The notes under the pieces are model-generated. The model had not been told where the DNA came from. It searched no databases and saw nothing but the letters and a program-made list of their open reading frames with translations. A program made the position numbers and the translations under genes. Positions 1-9,916 of a stretch of 64,000 nt of DNA are shown piece by piece. Location of the stretch: NCBI RefSeq assembly GCF_006538325.1, contig NZ_BJKK01000010.1, positions 62,001 to 126,000 of the forward strand. The letters run 5' to 3'. Every line of letters begins with the position of its first letter. The first letter of the stretch is position 1. Source of the stretch: Alteromonas sp. KUL42 (GTDB taxonomy: Bacteria; Pseudomonadota; Gammaproteobacteria; Enterobacterales; Alteromonadaceae).

Positions 1-1117
1 CGTAAATTAGGAAACGTGAACCAAAGTATTGCTCTGCTGCTAAGCCCCATTGACTAAGTTCAGAACCCGTTACACCATCTAAGTGCGCCATACCATATTG
101 GTCATTATAAGTTGCGTATTCAGCATAAAAAGCAGAGTCGCCTAAGCTATTGAATTGTTTTCTAATACCTGCTTTAAAGTAGTATGCGTCAGTGTCATCG
201 CCCGAGCCTACAATGGCATCATCTGCCTCTTCCATTTGATAGGTAGCCACGCCGAATACACCAGAGCTTACGTGCATCAAACCAGCTTGGAATTGAAGAG
301 TAGACGAGCTATTACCACCAACATTACTACCGCCATCTTTATTCACAGAGTAGCCTGCGTGTAAGTTGGTTTTAATGCCTTCGTGTTCAGCTGAGTACTT
401 CACCGCTATGTCATAAATTTCGTCGTTCGCGTAACCTACGGCAACACTTACGTTGCCCATTGCTGGTAAGTCATAGCGAACGCCGTTACGGTAAATACCA
501 TTACAATCGATACCTATACCAAGGCCTGGTGTTGCAAGACACTGTGCAAACTGGCCCCAAGCAACGTTGGTTGAACCTTCTTCAACGCCGCGAATGAAAA
601 AGCCATTGGCTCTAAATAGCGGAGATACGCCAGACCAAATAGTACCAGAAGGGTCTGCCAATACAGCGATGTTGTCAGTGGGCATACTTTGCAAACCAAT
701 AGTGAGTTTACCCCAATCACCACCTACGTAAATGCTGCTGCCAAGAAGACCCACGTCGCCACCGTTAAACGTGTCAAGATTGTCTTGGTTAGCGAAAAGA
801 AGTGGTGTTTGGTGACCACCGCCCGCAAAGTTGGGTGTGCCAGAGAGTGGTTCAATAATAACTTCAAAACCAACATCCATCCCTTGCTCTTCTAGCTTGT
901 AATTACCAGAAAGCGTAATTCGACTGCCCAGTGTTGTTCCGTTATCAGACAACTGCGCAACATCACTTCCAACACCATCATCGTAGTAAGTTAAGCCTTC
1001 GTTAATCCAACCTGAAATATTCCAAGAATATTTCTCTTCGTCGGCGTAACTGTGCAAGCTAAATGAACTTAATATGGCAAGTGATAAACACGTTTTTGAA
1101 AAGGTTTTAATTTTCAT
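1..1117 (-). CDS. Outer-membrane porin, 3' end outside window
   Basis: The minus strand is open from the ATG at 1117 to the window edge, giving about 372 codons without a stop. The product begins MKIKTFSKTC with a 25-residue signal peptide ending near HSYA|DEEK, followed by alternating polar and aromatic residues with many glycines, as in 16-stranded general porins (Gram-negative porin superfamily). Recognisable pieces are SWNISGWINEGLTYY at the mature N-terminus and a conserved-looking strand TLGSRITLSGNYKLEEQG. It should be an outer-membrane diffusion channel; the solute cannot be told. The C-terminal strand with its terminal aromatic residue lies outside the window. The start is the first in-frame ATG before the signal peptide; the ribosome site is weak (GGGACAG). 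Confidence 0.85.
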   Translation of the reverse strand, partial: MKIKTFSKTCLSLAILSSFSLHSYADEEKYSWNISGWINEGLTYYDDGVGSDVAQLSDNGTTLGSRITLSGNYKLEEQGMDVGFEVIIEPLSGTPNFAGGGHQTPLLFANQDNLDTFNGGDVGLLGSSIYVGGDWGKLTIGLQSMPTDNIAVLADPSGTIWSGVSPLFRANGFFIRGVEEGSTNVAWGQFAQCLATPGLGIGIDCNGIYRNGVRYDLPAMGNVSVAVGYANDEIYDIAVKYSAEHEGIKTNLHAGYSVNKDGGSNVGGNSSSTLQFQAGLMHVSSGVFGVATYQMEEADDAIVGSGDDTDAYYFKAGIRKQFNSLGDSAFYAEYATYNDQYGMAHLDGVTGSELSQWGLAAEQYFGSRFLIY

Positions 1118-1582
1118 TTTACTGTCCCAATATTGATAGTGTTGGATAACAATTTTTATTGTTGTAATGGCTTTTTTTAACGCTGAAGTTCAGTACTTTT
1201 GATAATAGTTTTTATCGTTTTTTGAGCCATAGGACGTAAGACGAGTTAATCTCCTTCTTTAGTAGTGGGAAAAATGAGCAGATAAGAGCGGGATTTTTAA
1301 TATGTGGCGTTAATTTTTTAGCCAAAGAAATTAAAAGAGTGCGAATGTATTCTCGATACTGAAGAGGTCCTAATTTACTTTTGTTGAATTCTCGGATTGA
1401 CGTCTTACAGGCTCTAGGGAAAGGAACGAAACATCGACTAAATGACGATTGATAATTTCACTTATGCACGCATTTTGATATTACGTGCAAACCCAAAAAG
1501 CCCGAAATAGTATTTTCGTGTTGGGATTGGATAAACGCATGCTGAATGCTGCCGGATCGATAAACGAAGCGTCGGGAACATT
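1118..1582. other. Intergenic region upstream of the porin
   Basis: This stretch of about 465 bases separates the porin start from the terminator of the small Fur-box unit. It should hold the porin promoter and leader. I found no convincing ORF, RNA or repeat in it. The further gap 2092-2363, between the Fur box and the TonB receptor stop, also shows nothing I can name. Confidence 0.5.
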
Positions 1583-1610
1583 GTAAAAGTAGTCGCTGAA
1601 TAGCGACTAC
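1583..1610 (-). terminator. Rho-independent terminator of the Fur-box unit
   Basis: A perfect 9-bp inverted repeat, GTAGTCGCT and AGCGACTAC, with a 4-base loop is followed on the minus strand by TTTTAC. It lies immediately after the 50-aa membrane ORF and would end a transcript starting near the Fur box. Confidence 0.75.
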
Positions 1611-1616
1611 CGAGTT

Positions 1617-1769
1617 TTAATTCAACCTGTCATCTATCAACTGTAAAATAAAAATAAACAAAATTATGGACAACAGTGCTGAATAGATCTGGCTAGAAAC
1701 GTAACACAAACCTAAAAAAATGCCTATGAGTATCCACTGTTGCAACTTGATCAATCTTAATATTCGCAT
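1617..1769 (-). CDS. Small hydrophobic membrane protein, 50 aa
   Basis: This ORF begins MRILRLIKLQQW and ends LIDDRLN. Two hydrophobic stretches, about residues 12-24 and 30-43, suggest one or two membrane segments with a basic N-terminus and acidic C-terminus. A near-perfect ribosome site, AGGAGG, lies six bases before the ATG, and a rho-independent terminator follows directly. I do not recognise a family. It is the last and best-supported reading frame of a short unit whose promoter region carries a Fur box at 2073-2091, so an iron-responsive inner-membrane small protein is the inference. A chance ORF is possible, but the ribosome site, hydropathy and terminator together argue for a gene. 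Confidence 0.5.
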   Translation of the reverse strand: MRILRLIKLQQWILIGIFLGLCYVSSQIYSALLSIILFIFILQLIDDRLN

Positions 1770-1953
1770 ATGCCCTCCTGTTCTTGCCAATTTGATCTAT
1801 TTTATAGAGAAACTGCCCACAGGGTCCGCTTCCACCATATCTTGTGCTACTGAGTAGTGTGCACCAACAAAAGCACAACCAGTACGATCCCTGTTGTCAT
1901 GAGCGGCTTGTAACAAATGTCGTTTGTATCCCTATATCCACGGCTATATGAAC

Positions 1954-2043
1954 TCAGGTATGAATGCCTATGATCTTCGTGGGCTGAGTTTGCGCCTTCA
2001 CAGTAAATAATATTGAGCTCAAAATTATTAAAATTACTCTCAT
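1954..2043 (-). CDS. Signal-peptide-like ORF of 29 aa, possibly a broken gene
   Basis: The ORF starts MRVILIILSSILFTVKAQ, a textbook signal peptide, and stops 11 residues later. The ribosome site AAGGAAG lies seven bases before the ATG, and a Fur box lies about 30 bp upstream. Adding one base to the short A run near 1990 would join it to an open frame that continues through a His/Asp-rich stretch (HEDHRH) and a hydrophobic helix to a stop near 1850. It may therefore be the 5' part of a roughly 65-aa frameshifted gene, or a genuine short exported peptide. No family is recognised. Confidence 0.35.
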   Translation of the reverse strand: MRVILIILSSILFTVKAQTQPTKIIGIHT

Positions 2044-2072
2044 TAAATAACTTCCTTTTTATTAATGTAAGC

Positions 2073-2091
2073 GATAATGATAATTATTATT
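2073..2091 (-). promoter_or_regulatory. Fur box
   Basis: GATAATGATAATTATTATT matches the classical 19-bp Fur consensus GATAATGATAATCATTATC at 17 of 19 positions. It sits 30 bp upstream of the ATG at 2043 on the minus strand. No plus-strand gene follows, so it most likely controls the small minus-strand unit that ends at the terminator near 1583. Confidence 0.75.
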
Positions 2092-2363
2092 GTTTTTTTG
2101 TAAATGGGTTTTGCGATCTAAGTGCAAAGAAGGCCGTATTAAGTTTAGTTGTCGGGTATCTCTGTGACTAAATAGAACGTGTAATATACGTAACGACTTA
2201 TGTATCGTTGAGTTTAAGCGGGTCTCGTGAGTTCATTACTCAAATTGGCCTAGATGCAAGTAGCGTAACTCGCATCTAGTTGAAAAAGTATTTACAGGAA
2301 TTAAACATTCTCTAATAACATCAAGGCTCTATAACAAATTGGCGATAAACTGCACCACCAGTT

Positions 2364-4886
2364 TTAGAATTGCGCTTTTATGTTAAAGGTCACCATACGA
2401 GGGTGAGCTGGCCCGACAAAGGCTTTTCCTTGAATGCTCGGATAAATATCTTCTAGTACTTCATCCGCCTCACCGTAGGTTCCAAAGGTCTCAAATTCAC
2501 GGTCAAAGAGATTATTTATCCTAAGTTGCGCGGTAATGTTGTGATTAAACACATAACTCGCGTGCACATTGGCAATAACATACCCATCAATTTTTTCATT
2601 TTCGTTGGCTTCATCACCACGAAAATATTGGCTAGATGCTGAAATAACTTCGGCTCCTAATAAGGCTTTGTCAGACAATGCATAATCTGCATAAAGCTTT
2701 ATTAAATGCGCTGGTTGACCGGGTATGGTATCGCCCGGCCTTACTTCACTGTTTGGGCCTTTAGGGTTAAATGGGCTAAATGAAGTGAACGTCGATTCGT
2801 AAGTGGCATCTAAGTAGTTGTAATTAATTCGATAAGACAGGTTTTTCCATGCAGAGTCGAAACTGAACTCAACACCTTGACGACGTGTTTCGTCAATATT
2901 AATAAAGTAGCCTCTTGATGCCACTGAACCTGCTTGTTGAAAAATAATGTCGTCTTTGCTTTCACTGCGATAGACGTTCAATGTTATGTAAGCATTATCC
3001 AGATTCAGCGAATAATTCGCCTCTAGCGTTTGTGTTACCACCTGATCAAGTGGTGGATCAGCAACAAATCCGTTGGGTAAGCGGCACGGGTCGTCTTCAT
3101 CTGCACAGCTTAGTTCCGCTGGACTGGGAGTTCTTGATGACTGACTCAGGGCTATGTTCAAGGCACTCGTTTCCGACAGTTGAATATCAACACCAATAGC
3201 AGGGTTGAACTGTGTGAAGCGGTGGTCTCCATCGAGTGAATCATCGCCATCAGCGCTTAAATCTTCCATCAAGACATGGTCGCGATTGAATCGGCCACCA
3301 AGGTTAAGCGACACATTGTCGTTAAGCTGTGTGGTATTTAAGAAAAATAACGACCACGCTGTGGTATCCACATCAAGGCGTACTCGGGCTTCTTCTGACA
3401 TTAAGCCTTGTATGGGCAGTACGGTGCGAGAGTCTTCTACACTTTCGTTTTCCAATATGCCAAACGTGGTATCAGCGGCATAATTAATATCACCTTTGGT
3501 ATAGCTCGCCCCAATAACGAGCTCAGACGGATAGCCCTGTAAGCTGTATTGTTTGGCCAATTGGGTTGTTATACCCAAGGCTTTTGATTTAGCTAAACCA
3601 GTATTGTAAGTACCGTCAATGTCATCGGGAGAAACATCGCTTATTTCAGCAAGTGCAGTTCCTTCTTCGTAGCCAATAAATTCAACTGCTTCAACGTCAT
3701 CAGATTCTCCTACAACGGGCAGTTCGTCATCGTGGTCATCATCGCCATCGTCATTGTCTGCATGGTCTTCAGATTCAGAGCTAGCATCTTCAAAATCGTC
3801 ATCATCGTCTTCTAGCTCACACAGCGTAACTCGGCCATCGGCAAATTGACATGCGCCAAAGTCACTGTCATCACCATTGATGGATTGGGTTTCACTGTCG
3901 CGATAAAAGACGTTTGCTGACAGGGTTAGGCTGTCTGATAACACAAAATCGCCAGTGAAATTGAAGTGCTTTAATGTATTGTCAGTTTGGTCAGGATGGG
4001 TATAAACAGCACTGCGCCCTTCAATTTCAAGTAACTCTACTGGTGATGCTCCATTGCCCAGTAAAGCGTTGTCGGCAACAAAGAAGTTAAAGTCTACATT
4101 CATAGACTTACTGGCATAAGCCAACGAACTAAAAAGTTGTTGCACTTCAGAAGGTGAATAGTCGCGCCATCCATCTTCTTCGTAATGATTTACATTAATG
4201 TAATATGCCCAACCTTGCGGCCTCGTTGATGTATCGCTTCCCACAGCGCCTGCGCTTTCACCGACGCCTGAGTTTTCAAAAATCACACCGCCGCTCTCGA
4301 ATGAAGCGCCTTGTTGCCCAAATTGCCCAATGGTTAAGTCGACTTCATTGGCATTGAACGTAAAGCCGGTTTTAGTATTAAGTGCAAGGGCACCACCAAG
4401 GGTATTTTGTCCAAAAAGCGGGTTAGAGCCAGAATACAGCGAGACTGAATCGATAGCATCTAAGGGCATTAAATCCCAGTGTACGGTGTCGCCAAAGACA
4501 TTATTTGCACGCCCGCCATTGATATACACAGAGATACCTTGCGGTAGGCCAAGTAGTGGTGAAGCAGTGAACCCACGATACTGTAAATCTGGTTGAAAAG
4601 GGTTGTTTTGCACATCGTTAAGATTAACGCTGGCTAGCTGAGTTTTAAGTAATTCCGGCAAAGAACGGCTGACACTGTTTTCTATATCTTGTTGGGTAAG
4701 GTGTTGAGCATTACCAAACGTGGCCTGGGCACTTATATTGGTGTTCAGTGTGGTGGCACCTTTTACCTCAATTACTTCATAATCGAGCATGGCGCTGTCA
4801 GCAAAGGCGCTTGACTGAAATACTGCCAAGATTGCACCAGTGAGTGCGGCATGTTGAAACGGTACAAAGGGCTTGAGTGTTTTCAT
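2364..4886 (-). CDS. TonB-dependent outer-membrane receptor with acidic insertion
   Basis: The 840-residue protein has a signal peptide ending near SSAFA|DS, a TonB-box-like segment (YEVIEVKG), a plug domain (about 60-175, with YRGF and SVYINGG) and a C-terminal beta-barrel ending in the aromatic residue of KAQF. The barrel holds an insertion at about residues 358-402 built almost only of Asp, Glu, Ser and three His, just after two Cys (345 and 356); by position it should be an extracellular loop. Receptors of this family import metal chelates or other large solutes. The gene lies next to the pqq genes and shares their upstream palindrome (4949-4970), so import of the metal used by the quinoprotein dehydrogenase, probably a lanthanide or its chelate, is my inference. 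The substrate is not proven by sequence. Confidence 0.85.
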   Translation of the reverse strand: MKTLKPFVPFQHAALTGAILAVFQSSAFADSAMLDYEVIEVKGATTLNTNISAQATFGNAQHLTQQDIENSVSRSLPELLKTQLASVNLNDVQNNPFQPDLQYRGFTASPLLGLPQGISVYINGGRANNVFGDTVHWDLMPLDAIDSVSLYSGSNPLFGQNTLGGALALNTKTGFTFNANEVDLTIGQFGQQGASFESGGVIFENSGVGESAGAVGSDTSTRPQGWAYYINVNHYEEDGWRDYSPSEVQQLFSSLAYASKSMNVDFNFFVADNALLGNGASPVELLEIEGRSAVYTHPDQTDNTLKHFNFTGDFVLSDSLTLSANVFYRDSETQSINGDDSDFGACQFADGRVTLCELEDDDDDFEDASSESEDHADNDDGDDDHDDELPVVGESDDVEAVEFIGYEEGTALAEISDVSPDDIDGTYNTGLAKSKALGITTQLAKQYSLQGYPSELVIGASYTKGDINYAADTTFGILENESVEDSRTVLPIQGLMSEEARVRLDVDTTAWSLFFLNTTQLNDNVSLNLGGRFNRDHVLMEDLSADGDDSLDGDHRFTQFNPAIGVDIQLSETSALNIALSQSSRTPSPAELSCADEDDPCRLPNGFVADPPLDQVVTQTLEANYSLNLDNAYITLNVYRSESKDDIIFQQAGSVASRGYFINIDETRRQGVEFSFDSAWKNLSYRINYNYLDATYESTFTSFSPFNPKGPNSEVRPGDTIPGQPAHLIKLYADYALSDKALLGAEVISASSQYFRGDEANENEKIDGYVIANVHASYVFNHNITAQLRINNLFDREFETFGTYGEADEVLEDIYPSIQGKAFVGPAHPRMVTFNIKAQF

Positions 4887-4935
4887 AATACTGACTTTTT
4901 ATTATTAAGTAATAACGTCAGTATTAACCTTGTTG

Positions 4936-4970
4936 TTCCCGAAAAATATCCTCCTTAAGTGTGAGGAATA
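4936..4970. promoter_or_regulatory. PQQ-locus palindromic box upstream of the TonB receptor
   Basis: TTCCCG, a 7-base spacer and TCCTCCTTAAG are followed by GTGTGAGGAATA. The core is an imperfect inverted repeat (ATCCTCC and GAGGAAT). The arrangement TTCCCG-N7-TCCTCCT is shared with the site at 15772-15800. The core begins about 63 bp upstream of the receptor start. Confidence 0.6.
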
Positions 4971-5022
4971 GTCATAAATTGGTACTAGTGATTTTTCCCA
5001 AAAATACCTTATGAATCATAAA

Positions 5023-6622
5023 TTACGCCACAAACAACATGGCGTTTTCGAATAGCTGTTTGCACCAAGCGTCTCGTTGTGTACTTATAGTATCTTGAGC
5101 TCCATAAAAATATAGCTCATCCTCAAATCTTCCTACGCCGATGGCGTAGCATTCACCGGACAGACGGGGCTGCCAAAAGGCACTCTGTTGAACTAATCTT
5201 AAAATCTGATCACTAGGCAGAGTAGAAAGGCAATACACCCAATGATTATTTTCGGTTACAAATGGAGCATCAGCATGCGATGCTTTTGCTAACGTCGTTA
5301 ATAAACGTGGCAAGGCAGGGATGTTTTCACTGTCAGTAAGCTGACTAAACTCTTTCGCAAAGTAAGAAGAAGTTAGAGACTCTGCATTCGCAGGCTTTTG
5401 TAAATGCGCTAATGGTTGCCCGAGCCTTTTTTTATCAGCTTGAGCAAGTGAAATTGCACGACTGGCCTTCACTGATTGGCAGCACGTTTTCCATATGGCT
5501 GTTCTATCTTGTTTAGCCGGTATTGGCGTGATGACTTTTGAAGCGTCAATGGACTTTTGTACTTGCTGGGGAAGTTTCTTATCTTGAAAAGGGGTTTTCT
5601 TCACGCGAACAGGTAGGCTGTTAAGAACTCGAGTAAAATGCTTCAGTTTTTTATAGAGGGCGTGATGCTGCGCAATAAGCCGAAGCGCAATATCACCGTT
5701 TTGATTCACCTCGTCATCGATAATTACCCTATCATCAGCAGATACAGCCCGTTGCAATTTGTTTATATTTGCTTGTAGTGAGGCTAAAAAAGCATGGGGG
5801 AACCACCATGTAAACACTTGGTATTCTGTGAGCTCGCTTTGTGAGTCGTCCACATTGCTTTCTAAACTGCTAGGCTTGTTGTCTAAATCAGCATGCGTTT
5901 TTTTCAGTCAGTATTTCGGGGGCCTTGTCGTTCTTCGCTTTAGGTATTGTATCTGTGACGTCATCGGCCACCCTGTTAGCTACCTTGTAAACAGTCTTGC
6001 TTGTTGAATTGCTTGCTGAGTTGTCTTGATGGATCGCCGAAAGCAAATATTGCTTGCTTTGTTCGTACAATTCACTGTCTGAAGAGCTTATGACGACGCT
6101 AATATTTTCAGGTGTGTACCACTGTCTTTTGTAGCTCACCAAGTCAGCCAGAGAATTCTGGGAAATGGTATGCGTGAACCCGCCCGCGTGTGCGTAAGCG
6201 TGTTTGTGGTCATCGCCTAATCGGACAGCGGCATTTAATGCATAGTCGCTATTGGCTTCTAGCATGGCCAGTTCGTTGTACAGTACGCCATCACGCTCTG
6301 AAACGAATACATCTTCACCATAGCATTGCTGTAACAACCCCCTATACAGATAGTCTATCGCGCTAATGAACAAGGCGTTATGCGCAGTGACAACATAGAA
6401 AAACGTATAATCGGCATAGGTCGTTGCATTGATGGAAATCGGCAGTGTGCTGTTAAGTACAAACAGCTCAAAATCAGCTGGGTATTGATTCGACCCTCTA
6501 AAGCACATGTGCTCAGCTAAATGCGACAAGCCGCTATGTCCAACTGCTGGCGTTCTAACGGCGAACACAGCACAGTGCTCTGGGTTGTCGGTTTGTATAT
6601 ACTGTGTGCTTGGCATTGTCAT
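5023..6622 (-). pseudogene. pqqF: PqqF-like M16 protease, frameshifted
   Basis: The N-terminal frame (6622 to 5888, 244 aa) carries the inverse zinc motif HLAEH at residues 34-38 and a third ligand Glu near residue 117 (NELAM), as in M16 proteases that help process PqqA. It stops after EKNAC. The other frame (5853 to 5023, 276 aa) continues the protein and reads upstream without a stop across the junction. The break is at a run of seven A (minus strand, near 5903); six A would give one protein of about 532 aa. That is short beside typical PqqF of about 760 aa. It is the last gene of pqqABCDE-F, 40 bp after pqqE. It could be a base-calling error, slippage or a true pseudogene. The C-terminal half has no motif I recognise. 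Confidence 0.65.
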
Positions 6623-6662
6623 TAGCTTTAATCTTGGTGGTGTCAGAGTGGCTGGTGTCTGA

Positions 6663-7817
6663 TCATATGGCGTAAGATTGGCTTGCGTTTAAACCATATT
6701 CACATCTAGTTTTTTTATCCACCGACCGATACTTAATTGCTTTGCTGGGTTTCTCTCCTGCTTTATCGGTTATCGACTTCATTAAATGATGATCGGGTGA
6801 TTTACTGCATACAGGATCTGTCTTGTTCATATCCCCAGTGAGCAAATACGCTTGGCAACGACATCCTCCAAAATCCTTGTCTTTTTCATCGCAGTCTTTA
6901 CAGGGTGAAGGCATCCAGCTGTCACCGCGAAAGTGATTAAAACTGAAGTCATTAAACCAAATGTCATGAACAGAACGCGCTTTAACATTAGGAAACGTTA
7001 ACGGTAATATTTTCGCACTATGGCAGGGAAGCGCGCTGCCATCAGGTGTTACGGTTAAAAACGTACTTCCCCAGCCATTCATACACGCTTTGGGACGCGA
7101 CTCGTAATAGTCGGGTGTAACAAATATGAATTTGGGGCCACTATCTTGTTGCTTTGCGCGGTAGCGATTAACTGCGTCTTCCGCTTCTTTTAACTGCGCA
7201 GCGGTGGGAAGCAAATGATCGCGATTTTCATAGGCCCAACCATAGTATTGCACCGTCGCCAATTCAACGAAGTCAGCGTTAAGTGTGGTACTAAGCGCTA
7301 AAACATCTTCAATTTCATGAATGTTCTGTGCGGTAATGCAAAAGTTAAGCACCATTGGGTAGTCGTACTGCTTAACCAGCTTTGCAATTTTGAGTTTTTG
7401 CTCAAATGAATGACGCTTATTACCAATTAAATCATTAATTTCGGCATTCGCTGCTTGAAAGCTCAGTTGAATGTGATCAAGCCCAGCCTCTTTCAATTTT
7501 GCAATGCGCTTTTCTGTCATGCCAATGCCTGAGGTAATTAAATTGGTATAAAAGCCTAGTTCACGAGCGTGCTCTACAAGTTGTTCTAGATCTTTACGCA
7601 GTAAGGGCTCACCACCAGAAAAGCCAAGTTGGACTGCGCCCATTTCTCGTGCTTCGGTTAGTACTCTTTTCCAATGGTCAGTAGACAGCTCATTGTGTGT
7701 CTCTTCCATGTTGACTGGGTTCGAGCAATATGGGCAATGTAATGGGCACTGGTAAGTAATTTCTGCTAATAGCCATAATGGTGGCGTAATTGTGTCTTGC
7801 GAAACTTCATTCGACAT
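6663..7817 (-). CDS. pqqE: PqqE, radical SAM PqqA peptide cyclase
   Basis: PqqE joins the Glu and Tyr side chains of PqqA, the first step of PQQ synthesis, using a radical SAM cluster and the chaperone PqqD. The cluster motif CPLHCPYC is near residues 25-32, followed by [10 protein letters not shown], and the C-terminal SPASM cysteines appear as CHSAK and [16 protein letters not shown]. The length of 384 aa is normal. I chose the ATG at 7817 (MSNEVSQ), which overlaps the end of pqqD; an upstream TTG two codons earlier is less likely. Cytoplasmic. Confidence 0.96.
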   Translation of the reverse strand: MSNEVSQDTITPPLWLLAEITYQCPLHCPYCSNPVNMEETHNELSTDHWKRVLTEAREMGAVQLGFSGGEPLLRKDLEQLVEHARELGFYTNLITSGIGMTEKRIAKLKEAGLDHIQLSFQAANAEINDLIGNKRHSFEQKLKIAKLVKQYDYPMVLNFCITAQNIHEIEDVLALSTTLNADFVELATVQYYGWAYENRDHLLPTAAQLKEAEDAVNRYRAKQQDSGPKFIFVTPDYYESRPKACMNGWGSTFLTVTPDGSALPCHSAKILPLTFPNVKARSVHDIWFNDFSFNHFRGDSWMPSPCKDCDEKDKDFGGCRCQAYLLTGDMNKTDPVCSKSPDHHLMKSITDKAGEKPSKAIKYRSVDKKTRCEYGLNASQSYAI

Positions 7818-8166
7818 AAACAACCCATTTTTTCTCTTCTGCGTGAAGTAAGAATGCTTTTACATCTTCGTCTAAGTCTTCGGGGGCATCGGGAAAAGCA
7901 ACACGTAATTCATCACATATTTCTTGTTGTGTTTTAACACCATCAACACGGGTTAAAATTTCTGCTGCTGACGGGTTGAGCTTTATCATGCCTTCGGGAA
8001 AAAGCAGTACGTGGCAATCTTGTGCCTTTTCAAACTGTAGCCTGAATAGCCGATTTAGTTTTGGGGCTTTGGCGAGCTTTTGAGAAAGCTCTTGAGTGAG
8101 CTCTTGAGTAAGCCCCGAGCCCGTCACATTGTCAGAGACACTATCTTGCGAATTCGACATAGTCAT
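7807..8166 (-). CDS. pqqD: PqqD, PqqA-binding chaperone
   Basis: PqqD is the peptide chaperone (RRE fold) that binds PqqA and presents it to PqqE. The recognisable part runs from about residue 30 ([20 protein letters not shown]) through [17 protein letters not shown]. With 119 aa it is longer than the usual 90 or so, owing to an N-terminal Ser/Gln/Thr-rich tail with a repeat-like [13 protein letters not shown]. The start at 8166 follows GGGAGG and overlaps the pqqC stop by one base (TAATG), so the two are translationally coupled. It also overlaps pqqE by 11 bases. Confidence 0.93.
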   Translation of the reverse strand: MTMSNSQDSVSDNVTGSGLTQELTQELSQKLAKAPKLNRLFRLQFEKAQDCHVLLFPEGMIKLNPSAAEILTRVDGVKTQQEICDELRVAFPDAPEDLDEDVKAFLLHAEEKKWVVYVE

Positions 8167-8927
8167 TAAAACCTCCCTACATGACATACCCGTTGGTCGG
8201 CAATGCCATCAAAGGGTTTGCGTTTGTATTCATAGGCAAAGCAAATGGCATCTGCAATACTCCACAAAATATCTATTTTAAATTGAAGAATATTCAAAGC
8301 GCGTTCTTGCTGTTCACGGGTTGTGAAGTGATCTAGGGTAATTTGTAAGCCGTGCTCCACATCGCGGCGAGCTTGCCCTAATCGCATTTGGAAATAAGTA
8401 AACCCTTGTTCATCAATCCATTTGTAATGATGAGGCCAAGTATCGAGACGGCTTTGATGAATTTCTGGTGCAAACATTTCGGTAAGTGAAGAACAAGCGG
8501 CTTCTTCCCAAGTCGCACGTCGAGCGAAGTTCACATAGGCGTTTACGGCAAACTTTACTGCGGGCAATAAGTGGGTTTCATCAAGCAGCTCTTCGCGCTT
8601 TAGACCAACCGCTTCACCTAAGCGCAACCAAGCCTCTATGCCCCCTTTACCGCCAAACTCGGTCTCACCTTCGCGACCATCGTGGTCGATAATGCGTTGG
8701 ATCCAAGTACGTCGAACCGCCACGTCCTCGCAATTTGCTAAAATAGCCGCGTCTTTTACGGGGATCGCCATTTGATAGTAAAGTCGATTGGCAACCCAGC
8801 CTTGAATTTCTTCAACGCCACACAGCCCAGCATTCATGCGTTTATGAAACGGGTGATGGATATGATAATAAGCGCCTTTTTCTCTTAATTTTTGTTCAAA
8901 TTCTGCTTTTGACCACGGGTTATTCAT
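8166..8927 (-). CDS. pqqC: PqqC, pyrroloquinoline-quinone synthase
   Basis: PqqC is the cofactor-free oxidase that performs the final ring closure and eight-electron oxidation yielding PQQ. The protein is 253 aa with the family hallmarks [15 protein letters not shown], the [11 protein letters not shown] segment, HDG and EMFAPEIH. The start at 8927 follows GAGG and lies five bases after the pqqB stop. Cytoplasmic, in the pqqABCDE operon. Confidence 0.97.
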   Translation of the reverse strand: MNNPWSKAEFEQKLREKGAYYHIHHPFHKRMNAGLCGVEEIQGWVANRLYYQMAIPVKDAAILANCEDVAVRRTWIQRIIDHDGREGETEFGGKGGIEAWLRLGEAVGLKREELLDETHLLPAVKFAVNAYVNFARRATWEEAACSSLTEMFAPEIHQSRLDTWPHHYKWIDEQGFTYFQMRLGQARRDVEHGLQITLDHFTTREQQERALNILQFKIDILWSIADAICFAYEYKRKPFDGIADQRVCHVGRF

Positions 8928-8932
8928 GGGCG

Positions 8933-9853
8933 TTATACCTCTATTTCCATGCCGTCGTAGGCAAGTTCAATACCCTGTTGTGTCAGTGTTCTATAGGCAC
9001 ATGAACCTTCATTGAGTACTTGGTTGGTATTGTTTATGTGGATCAGTACTTTACGGGCCACATTAAAGTCGTTCAGCAAGGCGATTGCACCGTTATCACC
9101 GTTAACAGGCATGTGCCCCATATCGGTACCTAGCTTGTTGCTAAAGCCGTGATCAATCATTTCTTCGTTCACCCACAGCGTGCCGTCAAACAATACGCAA
9201 CTGGCTTCACGCATGACTTGTTTAACGGTATCGTTGGCCTGCATACAACCTGGCGCATAAAACAGTACATTGCCCGATGCGTTGTCGGTAATCTTTAAGC
9301 CAATATTGTTACCGCTCACAATGTTGTCTCGGTAGGTCGAGTAGGGCGGCGCATTTGACTCAAGCACCACGGGTTGGAACGTCAGACCGTCTGCACCTTC
9401 AGGTACAAAACTGTCGGCGTAATTGGTACTGATAGTGTGTTGTTGCAACCCTCCGTGCCAATGTTTGAGAACGGTGAAAAGCGGAAAGCTGGTGGTTAAA
9501 TCTTCTTTAACTACATCGGTACAGTAAACCGGTAAAGGTAACCCTTCTCTTAAGGTAAGTAGGCCGGTTGTGTGGTCGATTTGGCTATCGGTAAGCACAA
9601 TTGCGCTAATACGTGTGCCGCGCTTTACATGAGGCGCCGGCCATAGTTGTGGATGACTATTAATTTGTTCACGTAAGTCAGGTGATGCATTAATGAGTAC
9701 CCATTTCTCGCCGTCGGTACTCACGGCAATACTCGATTGTGTGCGTGGTTTTGCGTCAATAGACCCTGTGCGGACGCCTTTGCAATTTTCACAATGGCAA
9801 TTCCATTGTGGGAAGCCGCCACCGGCCGCTGCGCCGAGAATTAATACGTGCAT
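8933..9853 (-). CDS. pqqB: PqqB, metallo-beta-lactamase-fold PQQ biosynthesis enzyme
   Basis: PqqB is an iron-dependent hydroxylase of the metallo-beta-lactamase fold acting on the Glu-Tyr intermediate. The N-terminus [16 protein letters not shown], the Cys pair CHCENC and the metal motif [12 protein letters not shown] are all present, as is the GHMPVN segment near the C-terminal third. Length is 306 aa, normal for the family. It is separated from pqqA by a hairpin that probably sets the ratio of the two products. Confidence 0.97.
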   Translation of the reverse strand: MHVLILGAAAGGGFPQWNCHCENCKGVRTGSIDAKPRTQSSIAVSTDGEKWVLINASPDLREQINSHPQLWPAPHVKRGTRISAIVLTDSQIDHTTGLLTLREGLPLPVYCTDVVKEDLTTSFPLFTVLKHWHGGLQQHTISTNYADSFVPEGADGLTFQPVVLESNAPPYSTYRDNIVSGNNIGLKITDNASGNVLFYAPGCMQANDTVKQVMREASCVLFDGTLWVNEEMIDHGFSNKLGTDMGHMPVNGDNGAIALLNDFNVARKVLIHINNTNQVLNEGSCAYRTLTQQGIELAYDGMEIEV

Positions 9854-9916
9854 ATACCACCCAAAGATGCAGAGTTATGCGTAGAAGAACGCAAAAAATG
9901 AAGTGTGACTGAGTTG

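Noticed and set aside
1693..1878. 61-codon minus-strand ORF with several Cys
   Set aside because: It overlaps the better-supported 50-aa ORF in another frame, lacks a ribosome site and has no hydrophobic or domain pattern.
2364..4886. Reading the TonB receptor as a plain siderophore receptor
   Set aside because: No Fur box lies upstream; the gene instead carries the PQQ-locus box. The siderophore receptor of the window is at 26423-28699.
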